Shown one piece after another: positions 60,609-64,000 of a DNA stretch of 64,000 bases (its first letter is position 1; the number at the start of each line of letters is the position of its first letter). Below the pieces are notes generated by a model, which made no database searches, was not told the origin of the DNA, and was given only the letters and a program-made list of their open reading frames with translations. The translations under genes were made by a program, and so were the position numbers. Location of the stretch: contig OY856409.1 in assembly GCA_963693085.1 (NCBI GenBank), forward strand, positions 1,168,789,749 through 1,168,853,748, written 5' to 3'. Origin of the DNA: Alisma plantago-aquatica (taxonomy: Eukaryota; Streptophyta; Magnoliopsida; Alismatales; Alismataceae).

Positions 60609-60624
60609 CTACGCTCTGATACCA
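60609..60624 (-). other. Primer-binding site of the gypsy element
   Basis: Minus strand TGGTATCAGAGCGTAG begins 2 bp after the 5' LTR and matches the 3' end of initiator tRNA-Met over 12 bp. Confidence 0.88.
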
Positions 60625-60626
60625 AA

Positions 60627-63600
60627 TGTTATGACCCCAACTCCCGATAACCCCCAATTAAGGGAGACCGAGAGGAAGCCGCACCCATAACTTCTGGATC
60701 AAAGGTTCAGCACTTAACCAAGAACAATTATTAAATTTCAACAATTTATACTAAAAAGTTGTAAGAAAAATAACTTTTGCATACCTTTTTGAAAACTTGG
60801 ATCTCTAAACTTCTATCCACTTATGGATTCTACTCTAACTAATCCTCCTTGTATTTTTTTCATTTATTTCACAAAATGATGATTTACTGTTTGTCCTTTT
60901 GGCTTGAACCTAAAATGTCGACCAACAAAATTTCGGTCAGCCAAAGCTGGTATGTGGGGGAAACAATAAACGTGCAACTATGATAACAAAGTAATCATTC
61001 AATTAATCATTTAACAACCAAGATTATGTTTTAAATATAACTCCATGATCCATGAGTACCCTATCCTCTGTTCTATCCCTGCAGTGGACCTGGATACTAC
61101 CTTCCTTATGGTAGATCCCCATTACACCCCTCATGGTCCCACCTATAGGTGAACCAGTTTCTAGGGTTGAGTCACATGGCACTACGCGTAAGTAGCCCAC
61201 TCCTTAACTCATGGCAGGGTAATGGGTCTCATGGCACTACACTTGGTAGCCCAATTTCTAACCCACGATAACCTAGACCTTACTCTAGGTTACCCCTTTT
61301 CACCTTTACAAGCCACAGAGGTGGACTCAAATCTAGCTAGTTATATATATGTTCATAGTGATAGTCATAGTCACTCTATATAGTTGCATGAAATAAAAGG
61401 CATCCAACAGTTAATTTCAAGCAATCGATAAACACATTCGGAAATCGCCGTGAAACTAAAGTGATTACTCATCAGTGTAACCACATACCTGATTTGATGA
61501 TTTCACAAGCATTAAGCAAATCCAACCAAGAATGCAATCCAAGCAAGCAATTCAATACTCACATAATTCCTGAAAAGAATATGTACTCTATTTATTACAC
61601 ACTTTATCAAGAATCTACTTTATTGACTTGGATTCACTTTCTAGGGTTTTTGTATCCATTTTAGGGTTTCATTTTGCAATTAGGGTTTCCCTTCATATTT
61701 TACCATATTAAACCCTAATTTTATGCTATTACTCATAAACCCTAATTATCTCATCTATTCTTCAACATTAAGGTTATCTTAACAACATATAACCCTATTT
61801 TCATATTACAGGCACATTAATCATCAATTAATTTCATTAAGTTTCTTTTTCATTAAAACTACTATGTTATCCTTTTAATCCATAACAAGATCATTATACG
61901 CATTTATCTTCAATTCAAAGTTCATTATGGTCTAATTTGCATATGAACTCAATTTACCATTAATTTTACCTTTTATTCATGAGAAAACCCTAATTACTAC
62001 ATTTAGCGTTTTTATCCATAATTAGGAATGTTAATGATCGAAATAAATTAGAACCATTATATAACAACATATTTTCATATCTTTCAAATTATATATGATC
62101 TTATCCTCTTTTACCCTAAATTAGGGTTTCTAACTACTTAATCATTCTCACATGAGGTAAAAACCCTAAATCATGTAATTTTACATCTATCTCAGGTTGG
62201 AATCTAACATTATCGTTCGATAGGTTATTAATACTTCAATTAACCCATTAAGCATTCTAGATTCAACCTTTAATCACAGAAAGGGTTTTTAACTTAACTT
62301 TAATGCACTTTTCATCAACTTATTTACTTTTGCAATAGGAATGGAATCAATCTTTAATATCATTTTTATTGGATTCCTCTCGTTCTCCTGAGAAAAATTC
62401 ATATATTACTTGTCCTAATCGGAGTTACCAATCTCTAATTATGAATTTTGTAAGAAAAATACCTTTCGGCCAATCAGATTGCGCCACATCATCAAGCTCA
62501 TGCAACGTTGCTTGGCTTTTGGAAACATAACCAAATGACGACTCTGCCCCCACTTAAGTTGTCATGCTTCATACCCTGGAGGAGTAGAACAATCCAACAT
62601 CCTCCTGGTTGTCTTCAACCTCAGGCAGCCCTACCTGGTCGTCGTTGCTGCCTGGTGCACCTCCGTCTCTCGCTCTCAGGGCATCGATTCTTGCCGAAAG
62701 TCACTCCTCCACCTCCGCCACTCCAAGGCGCACACAGGGCGCCCTCAAACCCTAGCCATGGTGGTCGTCTTCCTGCTCTGCAAGACATGCACAATGGCCG
62801 TCATTGTAGCCTAGGTGTCGCTGCTGCGCGCGCTCTAGGGCATGGATTCGATGGAGAAATGGCTCCTTGACACCATGATACACCAGGCCTTCATCGCACC
62901 CCTTTGGTTTCCCTTCTTTTCGTCATGCTTATGGTGATCTTGGGGTTAGGGTTTGAAGATGAAAGCAAGGAAAAAGAGTGACGTGTGGGATCCTCTAGAC
63001 TTGGCCCAGGGCCGCACCCCTTATATAGGGGAGGGTAGATAGGCCCTAGGTTGTTTATCCACGAGATCCAAGAGGAAAAACAAGCTCCACGCATAAAGGA
63101 AACCTTTTCCTTCCTTGAGAAGAAGTCTTCTCTTTCCTAACTTATTCCTTTGATATTGTTTATCTTGATATATTAGAATTTCGAAAATCTCTTCTTTTAT
63201 TTTCTTAGTACTTGCCCTTTATTCTAGTGGCACGAAATTCTATTTTCATTTAATAGAAAATACTCCCTTTTTTGCAACACCACATAATTCATTAATTAAG
63301 AATCATATTATCTTCTTATTTGACATTATCGATATTTCCTCTTTCCTCTTCCTTCATTGGGGCTCCTTGTACCCCAAGAAACTCTATTATTTTGAAGTTA
63401 CTTTTTAAGGATACTTATTATCCTTCTAGATGCATCTATATTCATTAATTCACATTATCTTGTTTATTTCTTATTAAAATATCTCTTTTTGAGGATTTCT
63501 CTTTATTTCTCTTTTATTTTCCTCATTGGCATTCCTTTTATCATTAGGAATCCTTGGGATACGAAATTCCACCAAGGATAATTCCATTATACTTCTTTTG

Positions 63601-63976
63601 ACTTGTTTTCCACATTTTACCATTGTTCTCAATTTCTTTCTTACTAAAGAAATACTTAATTAAGCTTTTCTTTTCTTATTGCTTTCTTTTGCAACTTTGG
63701 ACTCCTTGGAACCCAAGAGGCACGAAATCCCTCTTTGGATTTGCCTTCTAGAGGTTTCCACATTTTTCTTTTCTCAAATATTCAATTATTCATTTACTAA
63801 TTGAATTTCCTTGTTATTTGGGCCCAATAGCCAATAATGCCCACAACACAAACATCAAGGCTATTGTAAACATAATCCATTTATTTGAACCAAATTATAT
63901 CATTATTTGTTCAAATATCTTTAATATGAGAAATTACATTTCTCACCAAATAAACCCAAAAATTGGGGTTGTAACA
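60627..63976 (-). repeat. 5' LTR of the gypsy element
   Basis: 3,350 bp, minus-strand start TGTTACAACCCC and end GGTCATAACA. It lacks the LINE insertion found in the other LTR. Confidence 0.93.
63017..63031 (-). promoter_or_regulatory. TATA-like promoter box in the 5' gypsy LTR
   Basis: Minus strand CCCCTATATAAGGGG, the same box as in the 3' LTR. This copy would drive the element's own transcript toward lower coordinates. Confidence 0.62.
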
Positions 63977-64000
63977 ATAATCATCTACATGCCTCCGGGC
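63977..64000. other. TSD copy and start of the sequence that continues the third Copia element
   Basis: ataat at 63977-63981 repeats 52491-52495. The remaining bases should join directly to 52495 in the pre-insertion sequence. Confidence 0.6.

Larger units (their letters stand above)
52496..63976 (-). mobile_element. Full-length Ty3/gypsy retrotransposon with long LTRs (Tekay/Del-like), minus strand
   Basis: The element is 11,481 bp with LTRs at 60627-63976 (5', 3,350 bp) and 52496-56223 (3', 3,728 bp including a 361-bp LINE insertion with its duplicated target) and an exact TSD ataat (52491-52495, 63977-63981). The primer site for tRNA-iMet (TGGTATCAGAGC) follows the 5' LTR after 2 bp. A GAGGACAAAATTCC...GAGGGGAAGAA polypurine end, typical of chromovirus-type gypsy elements, precedes the 3' LTR. 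Long LTRs plus that end suggest the Tekay/Del lineage; the lineage call is from memory. It is inserted in the third Copia element. Confidence 0.92.

Noticed and set aside
56224..60626. Non-coding large retrotransposon derivative (LARD)
   Set aside because: Integrase core and C-terminal pieces are readable on the minus strand, so the interior is a decayed pol region.
62508..63094. ORFs of 67-120 codons in the gypsy LTRs, conserved in both copies (also 54717-55331)
   Set aside because: Conservation follows from the LTR duplication; they overlap the TATA-like box and show no domain.

Overview
This window is plant nuclear DNA made almost entirely of transposable elements inserted into one another. 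No intact host gene was found. The evidence for a flowering plant is AT-rich sequence with plant-type GT-AG introns, a Mutator-like element carrying a plant mobile domain gene, a CACTA element, Copia and Ty3/gypsy LTR retrotransposons primed by initiator tRNA-Met, a Cassandra-type miniature element with 5S rRNA-like LTRs, and plant LINE fragments. The species cannot be told from the sequence. Layout, left to right: (1) 1-367 is the right end of a Mutator-like element (MULE). (2) 1006-8623 is a complete MULE with long palindrome-rich terminal inverted repeats (TIRs) and a perfect 9-bp target-site duplication (TSD). It carries three same-strand genes, all broken: a MURA transposase, a small Myb/SANT-like gene and a four-exon plant mobile domain (PMD) gene. 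(3) 8640-9232 is a proline-rich coding relic on the minus strand. (4) About 9950-18552 is a CACTA element with GGTCGGTT-type subterminal arrays, a tnpD-like and a tnpA-like pseudogene, and a 227-bp foldback. (5) 20991-21096 is a probable tRNA-derived SINE. (6) 21266-21947 is a second proline-rich relic, split from 27235-27290 by a full-length minus-strand Copia element (21948-27229, TSD gtttg). (7) 27609-28950 holds a possible hAT-like fragment and a LINE fragment. (8) 28951-46110 is a broken Copia element holding a long-LTR retrotransposon remnant (35250-45824), which itself holds a Cassandra element (36474-37307) and a solo gypsy LTR (38362-41382, TSD tataa). (9) 47670-64000 is a third minus-strand Copia element, split by a gypsy element with 3.35-kb LTRs (52496-63976, TSD ataat). 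That element's left LTR holds a 5'-truncated LINE (54160-54507). The most striking pattern is how the genes died. In the MULE genes, and largely in the CACTA and retrotransposon genes, premature stops and active-site losses can be explained by C-to-T or G-to-A changes, with few or no frameshifts. In the MULE transposase the frame is unbroken by indels across 870 codons and holds six such stops. This fits long-term cytosine methylation and deamination of silenced elements. The most distinctive item is the MULE, which combines MURA, SANT-like and PMD genes with TIRs built from dozens of 11-bp inverted motifs. Ancestral codons and domain names come from memory of family consensus sequences and have not been checked by any search.
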